The notes below the pieces were generated by a model. That model ran no database searches and was not told the origin of the DNA. It saw only the letters and a program-made list of their open reading frames with translations. 64,000 nucleotides of DNA, taken from positions 38,237,828 through 38,301,827 of the forward strand of contig NC_079876.1 of NCBI RefSeq assembly GCF_029227915.1, in the 5' to 3' direction. Within the stretch, counting starts at the first letter, position 1. The number at the start of each line of letters is the position of its first letter. A program made the translations under genes and the position numbers. Shown piece after piece: positions 24,669-38,257 of the stretch. Source of the DNA: Hydractinia symbiolongicarpus. Its lineage: Eukaryota > Cnidaria > Hydrozoa > Anthoathecata > Hydractiniidae.

Positions 24669-25955
24669 TTGTTAAAGGCGATGCAACCTAGTAATATCAG
24701 AAAAATATCGCTAAATTCATGTTGGTACGAATATGTGACGCAACCGTTGTAACTCAAACGGACTGACACCGTTAGAAAGTCAATGAAATGTAGTTTTTGA
24801 AACTGCCGCTATTTCTTCAGGGCGCGATAACGGCTAGGATAGGTCCCACAGTAAAAAAAGACTTATTAATTTAAATTTTTAAATGAAGCGCTACCACAGC
24901 GCCCAGTGTAATCGCTGAGTTCCGGCAATCACGTCAAGTTAAGAAGAATGTTATTTCTTGGAGTCCAATCTTCTCATTTATCACATTTATTAGGTCTCAG
25001 TCCATAATCAGTTCAATTAAGTCCCACAGTCAATCGTTTCATTGTTAAAGGCGATGCCACCTAGTACTATCAGAAAAATATCGCTAAATTCATGTTCGTA
25101 CGAATATGTGACGCAACCGTTGTAACTCAAACGGACTGACACCGTTAGAAAGTCAATGAAATGTAGTTTTTGAAACTGCCGCTATTTCTTCAGGGCGCGA
25201 TAACGGCTAGGATAGGTACCACAGTAAAAAAAGACTTATTAATTTAAATTTTTAAATGAAGCGCTACAACAGCGCCCAGTGTAATCGCTGAGTTTAGGCA
25301 ATCATGACAAATTAAGAAGAATGCTATTTCTTGGAGTCCAATTTTTTCATTTATCACATTTATCAGGTCACAGTCAAAAGTTAGTTCAATTAAGTCCCAC
25401 AGTCAATTGTTTCGCTGTTAAAAGCCATACAACCTAGTAATACCTGAAAAATATCAAGAAATACATGTTGGTACGAATATATGACTCAACCGTTGTAAGT
25501 CAAACGGATTGATACTGTTGGAAAGTCAATGAAATGTAGTTTTTGAAACTGTCGCTATTTCTTCAGCGCGCGATAACAGCTAGGATTGGTCCCACAGTAA
25601 AAAATGACTTTTTCATCTTAATTCTTAAATGAAGCGCTACCACAGCGACCAGTGTAGTCGCTGAGTTTCGGCAATCATGTCAAATTAAGAACAATGTTAT
25701 TTCTTGGAGTCCAATTGTCTCATTTATCACATTCATCAGGTCACAGTCCAAAGTTAGTTCAATTAAGTCCCACAGTCAATTGTTTCATTGTTAAAGGCGA
25801 TGCAACCTAGTAATATCGGAATAATATCGCAAAAAACATGTTGGTACGAATATGTGACCCAACCGTTGTAAATCAAACGAACTGACACCGTTGGAAAGTC
25901 AATGAAATGTAGTTTTTGAAACTGTCGCTATTTCTTCAGCGCGTGATAACGGCTA

Positions 25956-26315
25956 GGATTGGTGCCACAGTAAAAAATGACTTTCTTATCTTAGCGCTAC
26001 CACAGCGCCCAGTATAATCGCTGAGTTTCGGCAATGATGTCAAATTAAGAAGATTGTTTTTTCTTGGAGTCCAATTGTCTCCTTTATCACAATTATCAGG
26101 TCATAGTCCAAAGTTAGTTCAATTAAGTCCCACAGTCAATCGTTTCATTGTTAAAGGCGATGCAACCTAGTAATATCAGAAAAATATCGCTAAATTCATG
26201 TTGGTACGAATATGTGACGCAACCGTTGTAACTCAAACATTCTGACACCGTTAGAAAGTCAATGAATCAAAGTTTTTTAAACTGTCGCTATTTCTTCAGG
26301 GCGCGATAACGGCTA
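25956..26315. repeat. Short monomer (360 bp) with a private 13-bp deletion
   Basis: At about 25990-26000 TCTTAGCGCTACC replaces the usual sequence that has TTAATTCTTAAATGAAG between TC and CGCTACC. Thirteen bases are lost just upstream of the hairpin core. I saw it in no other monomer. The unit otherwise looks like its neighbours, and this differs from the 11-bp deletion of zone 2. Confidence 0.87.
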
Positions 26316-27567
26316 GGATTGGTCCCACAGTAAAAAAAGACTTATTAATTTAAATTTTTAAATGAAGCGCTACAACAGCGCCCAGTGTAATCGCTGAGTT
26401 TAGGCAATCATGACAAATTAAGAAGAATGCTATTTCTTGGAGCCCAATTTTTTCATTTATCACATTTATCAGGTCACAGTCAAAAGTTAGTTTAATTAAG
26501 TCCCACAGTCAATTGTTTCGCTGTTAAAAGCCATACAACCTAGTAATACCTGAAAAATATCAAGAAATACATGTTGGTACGAATATATGACTCAACCGTT
26601 GTAACTCAAACGGATTGATACTGTTGGAAAGTCAATGAAATGTAGTTTTTGAAACTGTCGCTATTTCTTCAGCGCGCGATAACAGCTAGGATTGGTCCCA
26701 CAGTAAAGAATGACTTATTTACCTAAACTTTTAAATGAAGCGCTACCACAGCGCCCAGTGTAATTGCTGAGTTCCGGCAATCACGTCAAGTTAAGAAGAA
26801 TGTTATTTTTTGGAGTCCAATTGTCTCCTTTATCACAATTATCAGGTCATAGTCCAAAGTTAGTTCAATTAAGTCCCACAGTCAATCGTTTCATTGTTAA
26901 AGGCGATGCAACCTAGTAATATCAGAAAAATATCGCTAAATTCATGTTGGTACGAATATGTGACGCAACCGTTGTAACTCAAACATTCTGACACCGTTAG
27001 AAAGTCAATGAATCAAAGTTTTTTAAACTGTCGCTATTTCTTCAGGGCGCGATAACGGCTAGGATTGGTCCCACAGTAAAAAAAGACTTATTAATTTAAA
27101 TTTTTAAATGAAGCGCTACAACAGCGTCCAGTGTAATCGCTGAGTTTAGGCAATCATGACAAATTAAGAAGAATGCTATTTCTTGGAGCCCAATTTTTTC
27201 ATTTATCACATTTATCAGGTCACAGTCAAAAGTTAGTTTAATTAAGTCCCACAGTCAATTGTTTCGCTGTTAAAAGCCATACAACCTAGTAATACCTGAA
27301 AAATATCAAGAAATACATGTTGGTACGAATATATGACTCAACCGTTGTAACTCAAACGGATTGATACTGTTGGAAAGTCAATGAAATGTAGTTTTTGAAA
27401 CTGTCGCTATTTCTTCAGCGCGCGATAACAGCTAGGATTGGTCCCACAGTAAAGAATGACTTATTTACCTAAACTTTTAAATGAAGCGCTACCACAGCGC
27501 CCAGTGTAATCGCTGAGTTCCGGCAATCACGTCAAGTTAAGAAGAATGTTATTTTTTGGAGTCCAAT
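26064..27567. repeat. Dimeric higher-order repeat, 746 bp, two tandem copies
   Basis: Copy 1 is 26064-26809 and copy 2 is 26810-27567, including a short shared junction. Starts 26316 and 26689 correspond to 27062 and 27435. Both contain the rare CAAACATTCTGACACC and ATGAATCAAAGTTTTTTAAAC. Two differences were seen: GCGCCCAG against GCGTCCAG near 26379/27125, and TAATTGCTG against TAATCGCTG near 26762/27508. The near-identity implies a recent exchange. Close relatives of the second dimer lie at 62514-63259. Confidence 0.9.
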
Positions 27568-30041
27568 CTTCTCATTTATCACATTTATCAGGTCACAATC
27601 CAAAGTTGTTCAATTAAGTCCCACAGTCAATCGTTTCACTGTTAAAAGCTATGCAACCTAGTAATGTCAGATGAATATCGCTAAATTCATGTTGGTACGA
27701 ATATGTGAACCAACCGTTAAAACTCAAACGGACTAACACCGTTAGAAAGTCAATGAAATGTAGTTTTTGAAACTGTCGCTATTTCCTCAGCGCGCGATAA
27801 CGGCTAGGATTGGTCCCACAGTAAAAAAATGACTTTTTCATGTTAATTCTTAAATGAAGCGCTACCACAGCGCCAAGTATAGTCGCTGAGTTTCGGCAAT
27901 CATGTCAAATTAAGAAAAATTTTATTTCTAAGAGTCCAATTGTCTCACTTTTATATTTATAAGGTCACAGTCCATACTCAGTTCAAATAATTCCCACAGT
28001 CAATCGTTTCGCTGTTAAAAGCCATACAACATAGTAATACCTGAAAAATATTAAGAAATACATGTTGGTAGGAATATGTGACTCAAGCGTTGTAACTCAA
28101 ACGGATTGATACTGTTAAAAAGTCAATGAAATGTAGTTTTTGAAACTGTCGCTATTTCTTTAGCGCGCGATAACGGCTAGGATTGGTCCCACAGTAAAAA
28201 CGACTTTTTCATCTTAATTCTTAAATGAAGCGCTACGACAGCGCCCAGTGTAATCGCTGAGTTTCAGCAATCATGTCAAATTAAGAAGAATGTTATTTCT
28301 AAGAGTCCCATTGTCTCACTTTCATATTTATAAGGTCACAGTCCATACTCAGTTCTATTAATTCCACAGTCAATCGTTTCGCTGTTAAAAGCCATACAAC
28401 TTGGTAATACTTGAAAAATATCAAGAAATACATGTTGGTAGGAATATGTGACTCAAGCGTTGTAACTCAAACGGATTGATACTGTTAAAAAGTCAATGAA
28501 ATGTAGTTTTTGAAACTGTCGCTATTTCTTCAGCGCGCGATAACGGCTAGGATTGTTCCCACAGTAAAAAATGACTTTTTCATCTTAATTCTTAAATGAA
28601 GCGCTACCACAGCGCCAAGTGTAGTCGCTGAGTTTCGGCTATCATGTCAAATTAAGAACAATGATTTTTCTTAGAGTCCAATTGTCTCATTTACCACATT
28701 CATCAGGTCACAGTCCAAAGTTAGTTCAATTAAGTCCCACAGTCAATCGTTTCATTGTTAAAGGCGATGCAACCTAGTAATATCAGAAAAATATCGCTAA
28801 ATTCATGTTGGTACGAATATGTGACGCAACCGTTGTAACTCAAACAGACGGACACCGTTAGAAAGTCAATGAAATGTAGTTTTTGAAACTGTCGCTATTT
28901 CTTCAGGGCGCATTAAAGGCTAGCATTGGTCCCACAGCAAAAAAATGACTTTCTTATCTTAATTCTTGAATGAAGCGCTACCACAGCGCCCAGTGTAATC
29001 GCTAAGATTCGGCAATCATGTCAAATTAAGAAGAATGTTATTTCTAAGAGTCCAATTGTCTCACTTTCATATTTATAAGGTCACAGTCCATACTCAGTTC
29101 AATTAATTCCCACAGTCAATCGTTTCGCTGTTAAAACCCATACAACTTAGTAATACCTGAAAAATATCAAGAAATACATGTTGGTAGGAATATGTGACTC
29201 AAGCGTTGTAACTCAAACGGATTGATACTGTTAAAAAGTCAATGAAATGTAGTTTTTGAAACTGTCGCTCTTTCTTCAGCGCGCGATAACAGCTAGGATT
29301 GGTCCCACAGTAAAAAAATGACTTTTTCATCTTAATTCTTAAATGAAGCGCTACCACAGCGCCAAGTGTATTCGCTGAGTTTCGGCAATCATGTCAAATT
29401 AAGAACAATGTTTTTTCTTGGAGTCCATTTGTCTCATTTATCACATTCATCAGGTCACAGTCCAAAGTTAGTTCAATTAAGTCCCACAGTCAATCGTTTC
29501 ATTGTTGAAGGCAATGCAACCTAGTAATATCGGAAAAATATCGCTAAATTCATGTTGGTACGAATATGTGACCGAACCGTTAAAACTCAAACAGACTAAC
29601 ACCGTTAGAAAGTCAATGAAATGTAGTTTTTGAAACTGTCGCTATTTCTTCAGCGCGCGATAACGGCTAGGATTGGTCTCACAGTAAAAAAATGACTTTT
29701 TCATGTTAATTCTTAAATGAAGCGCTACCACAGCGCCAAGTGTAGCCGCTGAGTTTCGGCAATCATGTCAAATTAAGAACAATGTTTTTTCTTGGAGTCC
29801 AATTGTCTCATTTATCACATTCATCAGGTCACAGTCCAAAGTTAGTTCAATAAGTCCCACAGTCAATCGTTTCATTGTTAAAGGCGATGCAACCTAGTAA
29901 TATCAGAAAAATATCGCTAAATTCATGTTGGTACGAATATGTGACGCAACCGTTGTAACTCAAACGTACGGACACCGTTAGAAAGTCAATGAAATGTAGT
30001 TTTGAAACTGTCGCTATTTCTTCAGCGCGCGATAACGGCTA

Positions 30042-30415
30042 GGATTGGTCCCACAGTAAAAAAATGACTTTTTCATCTTAATTCTTAAATGAAGCGCTAC
30101 CACAGCGCCCAGTGTAATCGCTGAGTTTCGGCAATCATGTCAAATTAAGAACAATGTTTTTTCTTGGAGTCCAATTGTCTCATTTATCACATTCATCAGG
30201 TCACAGTCCAAAGTTAGTTCAATTAAGTCCCACAGTCAATCGTTTCATTGTTAAAGGCGATGCAACCTAGTAATATCAGAAAAATATCGCTAAATTCATG
30301 TTGGTACGAATATGTGACGCAACCGTTGTAACTCAAAAGTACGGACACCGTTAGAAAGTCAATGAAATGTAGTTTTTGAAACTGTCGCTATTTCTTCAGC
30401 GCGCGATAACGGCTA
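30042..30415 (+). repeat. Reference monomer (374 bp) used to describe internal structure
   Basis: A typical full-length copy used for offsets. Order along the unit: GGATTGGTCCCACAGT, an A-run of 5-8, a T-rich stretch, and then the GC-rich core. In the core GCGCT (30094-30098) and AGCGC (30104-30108) are inverted repeats around ACCAC. CAGCG (30103-30107) can instead pair with CGCTG (30119-30123). An AT-rich middle follows with GTCACAGTCC and a second GTCCCACAGT about 178 bases after the first. The distal third holds CCGTT and AACGG motifs alternating four times. The unit ends in TTTTTGAAACTGTCGC, a CG-rich AGCGCGCG run and AACGGCTA. It encodes nothing: stops occur in all six frames. A consensus counted by hand has about 38% G+C and 17 CpG. 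Confidence 0.93.
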
Positions 30416-30856
30416 GGATTGGTCCCACAGTAAAAAAATGACTTTTCATGTTAATTCTTAAATGAAGCGCTACCACAGCGCCCAGTGTAATCGCTGAGTT
30501 TCGGCAATCATGTCAAATTAAGAAGAATGTTATTTCTAAGAGTCCAATTGTCTCACTTTCATATTTATAAGGTCACAGTCCATACTCAGTTCAATTAATT
30601 CCCACAGTCAATCGTTTTGCTGTTAAAAGCCATACAACTTAGTAATACCTGAAAAATATCAAGAAATACATGTTGGTAGGAATATGTGACTCAAGCGTTG
30701 TAACTCAAACGGATTGATACTGTTAAAAAGTCAATGAAATGTAGTTTTTGAAAATGTCGCTATTTCTTCAGCGTGCGACAACGGCTAGGATTGGTCCCAC
30801 AGTAAAAAAATGACTTTTTCATCTAAATTCTTAAATGAAGCGCTACCACAGCGCCA

Positions 30857-33800
30857 AGTGTAGTCGCTGAGTTTCGGCAATCATGTCAAATTAAGAACAA
30901 TGTTTTTTCTTGGAGTCCAATTGTCTCATTTATCACATTCATCAGGTCACAGTCCAAAGTTAGTTCAATTAAGTCCCACAGTCAATCGTTTCATTGTTAA
31001 AGGCGGTGCAACCTAGTAATATCGGAAAAATATAGCTAAATACATGTTGGTACGAATATGTGACCCAACCGTTAAAACTCAAACGGAATGACACCGTTAG
31101 AAAGTCAATGAAATGTAGTTTTTGAAACTGTCGCTAATTCTTCAGCGCGCAATGACGGCTAGGATTGGTCCCACAGTAAAAAAATGACTTTTTCATGTTA
31201 ATTCTTAAATGAAGCGCTACCACAGCGACCAGTGTAGTCGCTCAGTTTGGCAATCATGTCAAATTAAGAACAATGTTATTTCTTTGAGTCCAATTGTCTC
31301 ATTTATCACATTCATCAGGTTACAGTCCAAAGTTAGTTCAATTAAGTCCCACAGTCAATCGTTTCATTGTTAAAGGCATGGCAACCTAGTAATATCAGAA
31401 AAATATCGCTAAATTCATGTTGGTACGAATATGTGACGCAACCGTTGTAACTCAAACGGATTGATACTGTTAAAAAGTCAATGAAATGTAGTTTTTAAAA
31501 CTGTTGCTATTTCTTCAGCGCGCGATAACGGCTAGGATTGGTGCCACAGTAAAAAAATGACTTTTTCATCTTAATTCTTAAATGAAGCGCTACCACAGCG
31601 CCTATTGTAATCGCTGACTTTCGGCAATCATGTCAAACTAAGAAGAATGTTTTTTCTTGGAGTCCAATTGTCTCATTTATCACATTTATCAGGTCATAGT
31701 CAAAAGTTAGTTCAATTAAGTCCCACAGTCAATCGTTTCACTGTTAAAAGAGGTGCAACCTAGTAATATCAGATGAATATCGCTAAATACATGTTGGTTC
31801 GAATATGTGACGCAACCGTTGTAACTCAAACGTACGGACACCGTTAGAAAGTCAATGAAATGTAGTTTTAGAAACTGTCGCTATTTCTTCAGCGCGCGAT
31901 AACGTCTAGGATTGGTCCCACAGTAAAAAAATGACTTTTTCATCTTAATTCTTAAATGAAGCGCTACCACAGCGCCCAGTGTAATCGCTGAGTTTCGGCA
32001 ATCATGTCAAATTAAGAAGAATGTTATTTCTAAGAGTCCAATTGTCTCACTTTCATATTTATAAGGTCACAGTCCATACTCAGTTCAATTAATTCCCACA
32101 GTCAATCGTTTCGCTGTTAAAAGCCATACAACTTAGTAGTACCTGAAAAATATCAAGAAATACATGTTGGTAGGAATATGTGACTCAAGCGTTGTAACTC
32201 AAACGGATTGATACTGTTAAAAAGTCAATGAAATGTAGTTTTTGAAAATGTCGCTATTTCTTCAGCGCGCGACAACGGCTAGGATTGGTCCCACAGTAAA
32301 AAAATGACTTTTTCATCTAAATTCTTAAATGAAGCGCTACAACAGCGCCAAGTGTAGTCGCTGAGTTTCGGCAATCATGTCAAATTAAGAACAATTTTTT
32401 TTCTTGGAGTCCAATTGTCCCATTTATCACATTCATCAGGTCACAGTCCAAAGTTAGTTCAATTAAGTCCCACAGTCAATCGTTTCGCTGTTAAAAGCCA
32501 TACAACTTAGTAATACCTGAAAAATATCAAGAAATACATGTTGGTAGGAATATGTGACTCAAGCGTTGTAACTCAAACGGATTGATACTGTTAAAAAGTC
32601 AATGAAATGTAGTTTTTGAAAATGTCGCTATTTCTTCAGCGTGCGACAACGGCTAGGATTGGTCCCACAGTAAAAAAATGACTTTTTCATCTAAATTCTT
32701 AAATGAAGCGCTACCACAGCGCCAAGTGTAGTCGCTGAGTTTCGGCAATCATGTCAAATTAAGAACAATGTTTTTTCTTGGAGTCCAATTGTCTCATTTA
32801 TCACATTCATCAGGTCACAGTCCAAAGTTAGTTCAATTAAGTCCCACAGTCAATCGTTTCATTGTTAAAGGCGATGCAACCTAGTAATATCGGAAAAATA
32901 TCGCTAAATACATGTTGGTACGAATATGTGACCCAACCGTTAAAACTCAAACGGAATGACACCGTTAGAAAGTCAATAAATTGTAGTTTTTGAAACTGTC
33001 GCTAATTCTTCACCGCGCGATGACGGCTAGGATTGGCCCCACAGTAAAAAAATGACTTTTTCATGTTAATTCTTAAATGAAGCGCTACCACAGCGACCAG
33101 TGTAGTCGCTCAGTTTGGCAATCATGTCAAATTAAGAACAATGTTATTTCTTTGAGTCCAATTGTCTCATTTATCACATTCATCAGGTTACAGTCCAAAG
33201 TTAGTTCAATTAAGTCCCACAGTCAATCGTTTCATTGTTAAAGGCAATGCAACCTAGTAATATCAGAAAAATATCGCTAAATTCATGTTGGTACGAATAT
33301 GTGACGCAACCGTTGTAACTCAAACGGATTGATACTGTTAAAAAGTCAATGAAATGTAGTTTTTGAAACTGTTGCTATTTCTTCAGCGCGCGATAACGGC
33401 TAGGATTGGTGCCACAGTAAAAAAATGACTTTTTCATCTTAATTGTTAAATGAAGCGCTACCACAGCGCCTATTGTAATCGCTGACTTTCGGCAATCATG
33501 TCAAACTAAGAAGAATGTTTTTTCTTGGAGTCCAATTGTCTCATTTATCACATTTATCAGGTCATAGTCAAAAGTTAGTTCAATTAAGTCCCACAGTCAA
33601 TCGTTTCACTGTTAAAAGAGGTGCAACCTAGTAATATCAAATGAATATCGCTAAATACATGTTGGTTCAAATATGTGACGCAACCGTTGTAACTCAAACG
33701 TACGGACACCGTTAGAAAGTCAATGAAATGTAGTTTTAGAAACTGTCGCTATTTCTTCAGCGCGCGATAACGCCTAGGATTGGTCCCACAGTAAAAAAAT

Positions 33801-34591
33801 AACTTTTTCATCTTAATTCTTAAATGAAGCGCTACCACAGCGCCCAGTGTAATCGCTGAGTTTCGGCAATCATGTCAAATTAAGAAGAATGTTATTTCTT
33901 GGAGTCCAATTGTCTCACTTTCATATTTATAAGTTCACAGTCCATACTCAGTTCAATTAATTCCCACAGTCAATCGTTTCGCTGTTAAAAGCCATACAAC
34001 TTAGTAATACCTGAAAAATATCAAGAAATACATGTTGGTAGGAATATGTGACTCAAGCGTTGTAACTCAAACGGATTGATACTGTTAAAAAGTCAATGAA
34101 ATGTAGTTTTTGAAAATGTCGCTATTTCTTCAGCGCGCGACAACGGCTAGGATTGGTCCCACAGTAAAAAAATGACTTTTTCATCTAAATTCTTAAATGA
34201 AGCGCTACCACATCGCCAAGTGTAGTCGCTGAGTTTCGGCAATCATGTCAAATTAAGAACAATTTTTTTCTTGGAGTCCAATTGTCTCATTTATCACATT
34301 CATCAGGTCACAATCCAAAGTTAGTTCAATTAAGTCCCACAGTCAATCGTTTCATTGTTAAAGGCGATGCAACCTAGTAATATCGGAAAAATATCGCTAA
34401 ATACATGTTGGTACGAATATGTGACCCAACCGTTAAAACTCAAACGGAATGACACCGTTGGAAAGTCAATGAAATGTAGTTTTTGAAACTGTCGCTAATT
34501 CTTCAGCGCGCGATGACGGCTAGGATTGGTCCCACAGTAAAAAAATGACTTTTTCATGTTAATTCTTAAATGAAGCGCTACCACAGCGACC
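30857..34591. repeat. 10-monomer tandem duplication, copy 1 (3735 bp)
   Basis: Starts 31162 to 34523 are matched by 34897 to 38258, all at +3735. The last differences before the shared block are at 30854 and 30856 (GCGCCAAG against GCGACCAG). Only one difference inside the block was noticed by eye: A at 33669 against G at 37404. The unit consists of two related pentamers, so this is a duplication of an older duplication. Confidence 0.92.
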
Positions 34592-37500
34592 AGTGTAGTC
34601 GCTGAGTTTCGGCAATCATGTCAAATTAAGAACAATGTTTTTTCTTGGAGTCCAATTGTCTCATTTATCACATTCATCAGGTCACAGTCCAAAGTTAGTT
34701 CAATTAAGTCCCACAGTCAATCGTTTCATTGTTAAAGGCGGTGCAACCTAGTAATATCGGAAAAATATAGCTAAATACATGTTGGTACGAATATGTGACC
34801 CAACCGTTAAAACTCAAACGGAATGACACCGTTAGAAAGTCAATGAAATGTAGTTTTTGAAACTGTCGCTAATTCTTCAGCGCGCAATGACGGCTAGGAT
34901 TGGTCCCACAGTAAAAAAATGACTTTTTCATGTTAATTCTTAAATGAAGCGCTACCACAGCGACCAGTGTAGTCGCTCAGTTTGGCAATCATGTCAAATT
35001 AAGAACAATGTTATTTCTTTGAGTCCAATTGTCTCATTTATCACATTCATCAGGTTACAGTCCAAAGTTAGTTCAATTAAGTCCCACAGTCAATCGTTTC
35101 ATTGTTAAAGGCATGGCAACCTAGTAATATCAGAAAAATATCGCTAAATTCATGTTGGTACGAATATGTGACGCAACCGTTGTAACTCAAACGGATTGAT
35201 ACTGTTAAAAAGTCAATGAAATGTAGTTTTTAAAACTGTTGCTATTTCTTCAGCGCGCGATAACGGCTAGGATTGGTGCCACAGTAAAAAAATGACTTTT
35301 TCATCTTAATTCTTAAATGAAGCGCTACCACAGCGCCTATTGTAATCGCTGACTTTCGGCAATCATGTCAAACTAAGAAGAATGTTTTTTCTTGGAGTCC
35401 AATTGTCTCATTTATCACATTTATCAGGTCATAGTCAAAAGTTAGTTCAATTAAGTCCCACAGTCAATCGTTTCACTGTTAAAAGAGGTGCAACCTAGTA
35501 ATATCAGATGAATATCGCTAAATACATGTTGGTTCGAATATGTGACGCAACCGTTGTAACTCAAACGTACGGACACCGTTAGAAAGTCAATGAAATGTAG
35601 TTTTAGAAACTGTCGCTATTTCTTCAGCGCGCGATAACGTCTAGGATTGGTCCCACAGTAAAAAAATGACTTTTTCATCTTAATTCTTAAATGAAGCGCT
35701 ACCACAGCGCCCAGTGTAATCGCTGAGTTTCGGCAATCATGTCAAATTAAGAAGAATGTTATTTCTAAGAGTCCAATTGTCTCACTTTCATATTTATAAG
35801 GTCACAGTCCATACTCAGTTCAATTAATTCCCACAGTCAATCGTTTCGCTGTTAAAAGCCATACAACTTAGTAATACCTGAAAAATATCAAGAAATACAT
35901 GTTGGTAGGAATATGTGACTCAAGCGTTGTAACTCAAACGGATTGATACTGTTAAAAAGTCAATGAAATGTAGTTTTTGAAAATGTCGCTATTTCTTCAG
36001 CGCGCGACAACGGCTAGGATTGGTCCCACAGTAAAAAAATGACTTTTTCATCTAAATTCTTAAATGAAGCGCTACAACAGCGCCAAGTGTAGTCGCTGAG
36101 TTTCGGCAATCATGTCAAATTAAGAACAATTTTTTTTCTTGGAGTCCAATTGTCCCATTTATCACATTCATCAGGTCACAGTCCAAAGTTAGTTCAATTA
36201 AGTCCCACAGTCAATCGTTTCGCTGTTAAAAGCCATACAACTTAGTAATACCTGAAAAATATCAAGAAATACATGTTGGTAGGAATATGTGACTCAAGCG
36301 TTGTAACTCAAACGGATTGATACTGTTAAAAAGTCAATGAAATGTAGTTTTTGAAAATGTCGCTATTTCTTCAGCGTGCGACAACGGCTAGGATTGGTCC
36401 CACAGTAAAAAAATGACTTTTTCATCTAAATTCTTAAATGAAGCGCTACCACAGCGCCAAGTGTAGTCGCTGAGTTTCGGCAATCATGTCAAATTAAGAA
36501 CAATGTTTTTTCTTGGAGTCCAATTGTCTCATTTATCACATTCATCAGGTCACAGTCCAAAGTTAGTTCAATTAAGTCCCACAGTCAATCGTTTCATTGT
36601 TAAAGGCGATGCAACCTAGTAATATCGGAAAAATATCGCTAAATACATGTTGGTACGAATATGTGACCCAACCGTTAAAACTCAAACGGAATGACACCGT
36701 TAGAAAGTCAATAAATTGTAGTTTTTGAAACTGTCGCTAATTCTTCACCGCGCGATGACGGCTAGGATTGGCCCCACAGTAAAAAAATGACTTTTTCATG
36801 TTAATTCTTAAATGAAGCGCTACCACAGCGACCAGTGTAGTCGCTCAGTTTGGCAATCATGTCAAATTAAGAACAATGTTATTTCTTTGAGTCCAATTGT
36901 CTCATTTATCACATTCATCAGGTTACAGTCCAAAGTTAGTTCAATTAAGTCCCACAGTCAATCGTTTCATTGTTAAAGGCAATGCAACCTAGTAATATCA
37001 GAAAAATATCGCTAAATTCATGTTGGTACGAATATGTGACGCAACCGTTGTAACTCAAACGGATTGATACTGTTAAAAAGTCAATGAAATGTAGTTTTTG
37101 AAACTGTTGCTATTTCTTCAGCGCGCGATAACGGCTAGGATTGGTGCCACAGTAAAAAAATGACTTTTTCATCTTAATTGTTAAATGAAGCGCTACCACA
37201 GCGCCTATTGTAATCGCTGACTTTCGGCAATCATGTCAAACTAAGAAGAATGTTTTTTCTTGGAGTCCAATTGTCTCATTTATCACATTTATCAGGTCAT
37301 AGTCAAAAGTTAGTTCAATTAAGTCCCACAGTCAATCGTTTCACTGTTAAAAGAGGTGCAACCTAGTAATATCAAATGAATATCGCTAAATACATGTTGG
37401 TTCGAATATGTGACGCAACCGTTGTAACTCAAACGTACGGACACCGTTAGAAAGTCAATGAAATGTAGTTTTAGAAACTGTCGCTATTTCTTCAGCGCGC

Positions 37501-38257
37501 GATAACGCCTAGGATTGGTCCCACAGTAAAAAAATAACTTTTTCATCTTAATTCTTAAATGAAGCGCTACCACAGCGCCCAGTGTAATCGCTGAGTTTCG
37601 GCAATCATGTCAAATTAAGAAGAATGTTATTTCTTGGAGTCCAATTGTCTCACTTTCATATTTATAAGTTCACAGTCCATACTCAGTTCAATTAATTCCC
37701 ACAGTCAATCGTTTCGCTGTTAAAAGCCATACAACTTAGTAATACCTGAAAAATATCAAGAAATACATGTTGGTAGGAATATGTGACTCAAGCGTTGTAA
37801 CTCAAACGGATTGATACTGTTAAAAAGTCAATGAAATGTAGTTTTTGAAAATGTCGCTATTTCTTCAGCGCGCGACAACGGCTAGGATTGGTCCCACAGT
37901 AAAAAAATGACTTTTTCATCTAAATTCTTAAATGAAGCGCTACCACATCGCCAAGTGTAGTCGCTGAGTTTCGGCAATCATGTCAAATTAAGAACAATTT
38001 TTTTCTTGGAGTCCAATTGTCTCATTTATCACATTCATCAGGTCACAATCCAAAGTTAGTTCAATTAAGTCCCACAGTCAATCGTTTCATTGTTAAAGGC
38101 GATGCAACCTAGTAATATCGGAAAAATATCGCTAAATACATGTTGGTACGAATATGTGACCCAACCGTTAAAACTCAAACGGAATGACACCGTTGGAAAG
38201 TCAATGAAATGTAGTTTTTGAAACTGTCGCTAATTCTTCAGCGCGCGATGACGGCTA
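31162..38257. repeat. Pentameric higher-order repeat of about 1868 bp, four copies
   Basis: Pentamers start at 31162, 33030, 34897 and 36765 (spacings 1868, 1867, 1868). Position 1 carries GTCGCTCAGTTTGGCAATC and GGTTACAGTCC. Position 2 carries GGTGCCACAG and GCGCCTATTGTAATC. Position 3 has a C-type distal half. Positions 4 and 5 differ more: the monomer at 32282 has a C-type distal half whereas 34150 does not. Pentamers 1 and 3, and 2 and 4, are nearly identical because of the 3735-bp duplication; 1 and 2 differ by scattered changes. Confidence 0.87.

Noticed and set aside
28310-28330. TATA-like TATTTATAAGG in C-type monomers, and AATAAA in CACAATAAAAATTG variants of zone 2, as promoter and polyadenylation signals
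   Set aside because: Short AT-rich words are expected in a sequence with about 62% A+T, and nothing else suggests a transcription unit.
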